Shown piece after piece: positions 62,811-64,000 of a stretch of DNA of 64,000 bases. Both the position numbers and the translations under genes were made by a program. The DNA is from Lacunisphaera limnophila (GTDB lineage: Bacteria; Verrucomicrobiota; Verrucomicrobiia; Opitutales; Opitutaceae): the NCBI RefSeq assembly GCF_001746835.1, contig NZ_CP016094.1, positions 620,001-684,000 of the forward strand. The letters are read 5' to 3'. Numbering within the stretch: the stretch's first letter is position 1; each line of letters starts with the position of its first letter. Below the pieces are notes generated by a model. That model searched no databases, had not been told where the DNA came from, and worked only from the letters and a program-made list of their open reading frames with translations.

Positions 62811-64000
62811 TTACTTCCGCCCCTGGTTCCGAAACGCCAGCGTGCTCCCGTGATTCCGGCTCACTAGGAAATCCGGCCAGCCATCCCGATCAAGATCCAG
62901 CACCACGACGGCCTTCGCCTCGCCCGGCACCACCAGACCGCTCTCCACCGGAGCCACGGCTTGAAAACCCCCGCGACCATCGCCGCGTAACAGCTGGCTG
63001 AGCCCGCCGTCGAAACGCCCCACCACCGGCGTGGGCGCATGGGAATTTTGCACGGCATAAAGGTCGGCGTGACCGTCACGATCAAAGTCTCCGGTCACGC
63101 TTGCGGTCAGCGGCGCAAGCTGGGCGACCCGCGGCAGCGCCTCGAAACGGTAGCGCCCGTCCGGCTGGCTCAGGAACACGCCGCTCCGCAATTCCGTCGC
63201 CGCGAAGCGCTGCGCCTGCGCCAGCTTCGGCTCCCCCACGATCTCGCCCAGCGTGGCCCGGGCGTAGAAGTCATTCCGCGGATAACGCTGCAGGATCGAC
63301 GGAATCGCCGCCCCCAGGTCCCGGCGGGTGCGCCGCGGATAGACTTTGCCCCCCTCGTAATACGCCTCGATCAGGAGCGGGCCGGAGCCCTCGCGGAATA
63401 CGCCGTTATATAACAGGGTCGGCGCCTCGGCGGACGCGTGATACGGCGTGTTCAGGCCGACGTTGCCCGCGACGAAATCCGGCCGGCCATCCCCGTTGAA
63501 ATCGGCCGCCGCCAGCGACTGCCACCAGCCCGTGCCGGCCGCGGCAAACCCCGCCGCCTCCGTCCGGTCCTCCAAACCCCGACCCTGCCGGTTGTGGAAG
63601 TATTTCACGTGACCCCATTCCAGCGTCAGCAACAGATCCGGCCACTCATCGCCATCCACATCACTCCAGAGCGCCGCCGTCACCAGGCCCACCTCCCCCA
63701 GTCCCGGCGCGAGCTCGGCCGTGACATCGACAAAGCCGCCCGCCCGGTTGGCGAGCAGGACGCTGCGCGGGGTGTCCGGGTATTGGTTGGGCACCAGCCG
63801 CGCGCCGAGGAAAAGATCCGGGCGGCCGTCGCGGTCAAAATCCGCCGCTCCCGCCGCGCCGGCGCTCATCGACAATGTCGGCATGACTCCGGGGCCGGCC
63901 GGCTGCAGGCCGCTGCCGGAATTCATCAGCAACCGCGGTTGGTAATCCGCGGCTCCCGCCGGCTGGCTGTTGCCCCCCTTGGTGATCAACAAATCGTTCC
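62811..64000 (-). CDS. VCBS/FG-GAP repeat protein (5' part outside window)
   Basis: The frame is open to the right window edge, beginning NDLLITKGGNS, so the N-terminus lies beyond it; at least 395 residues are present. Repeated calcium-binding-type blades occur: DFDRDGRPDLFLG, DVDGDEWPDLLLT, DFNGDGRPDFVAGN, DFDRDGHADLYAV, DLDRDGWPDFLVS, the D-x-D-x-D/N-G-x-x-D pattern of integrin-like propellers. Blades with GxNTPYHASAEAPT and RNQGRK at the end recall the CRTAC/ASPIC-type secreted proteins of Planctomycetes/Verrucomicrobia. Probably extracellular or outer surface; function unknown. Ends 26 bp from the palindrome at 62706-62784. Confidence 0.85.
   Translation of the reverse strand, partial: NDLLITKGGNSQPAGAADYQPRLLMNSGSGLQPAGPGVMPTLSMSAGAAGAADFDRDGRPDLFLGARLVPNQYPDTPRSVLLANRAGGFVDVTAELAPGLGEVGLVTAALWSDVDGDEWPDLLLTLEWGHVKYFHNRQGRGLEDRTEAAGFAAAGTGWWQSLAAADFNGDGRPDFVAGNVGLNTPYHASAEAPTLLYNGVFREGSGPLLIEAYYEGGKVYPRRTRRDLGAAIPSILQRYPRNDFYARATLGEIVGEPKLAQAQRFAATELRSGVFLSQPDGRYRFEALPRVAQLAPLTASVTGDFDRDGHADLYAVQNSHAPTPVVGRFDGGLSQLLRGDGRGGFQAVAPVESGLVVPGEAKAVVVLDLDRDGWPDFLVSRNHGSTLAFRNQGRK

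Noticed and set aside
62378-63001. 207-codon plus-strand frame between the receptor and the VCBS gene
   Set aside because: Crosses the palindrome and the end of the opposite gene; Arg/Pro/Ser-rich, no family resemblance.

Overview
The window is a GC-rich bacterial chromosome segment that I place, by inference, in the Verrucomicrobiota, most likely an Opitutaceae-like organism. Pointers are: large TonB-dependent receptors with an LSPFVV-type N-terminal box and no SusD partner; several PEP-CTERM proteins; an ECF-type sigma factor next to a Ser/Thr kinase fused to a WD40-like propeller; GPH sugar transporters mixed with GH1/GH2/GH130 enzymes; and an almost complete absence of Shine-Dalgarno sequences, with C/T-rich tracts before many start codons. 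No transposase, phage gene, CRISPR array or rRNA was seen.

Region 1 (1-7.03 kb) is a tight same-strand copper cluster: a DJ-1/PfpI-YHS protein cut by the window edge, a small membrane protein, a copper-specific TonB receptor that keeps the CxxxM/HxM site of OprC, a Cys-rich CusF protein, a lipoprotein fusing CusF + SCO + a beta-propeller, and a DUF4198-CusF fusion. It reads as an outer-membrane-to-periplasm copper acquisition and hand-over system, and is the best candidate here for an undescribed system.

Region 2 (7.1-35 kb) is mixed housekeeping: RNA 2',3'-cyclic phosphodiesterase, chromate transporter, an NTPase fused to a membrane domain, two tandem DUF481 proteins, a 2OG-Fe(II) oxygenase-like protein, a Rossmann oxidoreductase, a small protein resembling the DNA-binding domain of SeqA, diacylglycerol kinase, an esterase, an LptF/G permease, a sodium:amino-acid symporter with its small subunit, HtpG, a WbuC-type cupin, two PEP-CTERM genes in an operon divergent from a sigma factor/kinase pair, an M28 and an M3 peptidase.

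Region 3 (35-47.5 kb) holds tRNA-Ser(CGA), a DUF983 protein, tsf and rpsB, a monosaccharide ABC importer (permease, binding protein, ATPase) with aldose 1-epimerase, initiator tRNA-fMet with an unusual anticodon stem, and a pyruvate:ferredoxin oxidoreductase overlapping a dihydroorotate-dehydrogenase-like gene.

Region 4 (47.6-62.3 kb) is a carbohydrate locus best explained by acetylated beta-mannan/glucomannan oligosaccharides: CE7-type acetyl esterase, GH1, GH130, GH2 beta-mannosidase, two GPH transporters, a XylR-type regulator (sugar-binding domain + AraC helix-turn-helix) and a large TonB receptor. The promoters of the GH1 unit and of the receptor share a 29-bp element built of two direct half-sites 21 bp apart, with the -10 box at exactly the same distance: a likely operator for the regulator. 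The window ends inside a VCBS/FG-GAP repeat protein. Imperfect long palindromes of about 73-101 bp, REP-like, recur between and once inside genes.
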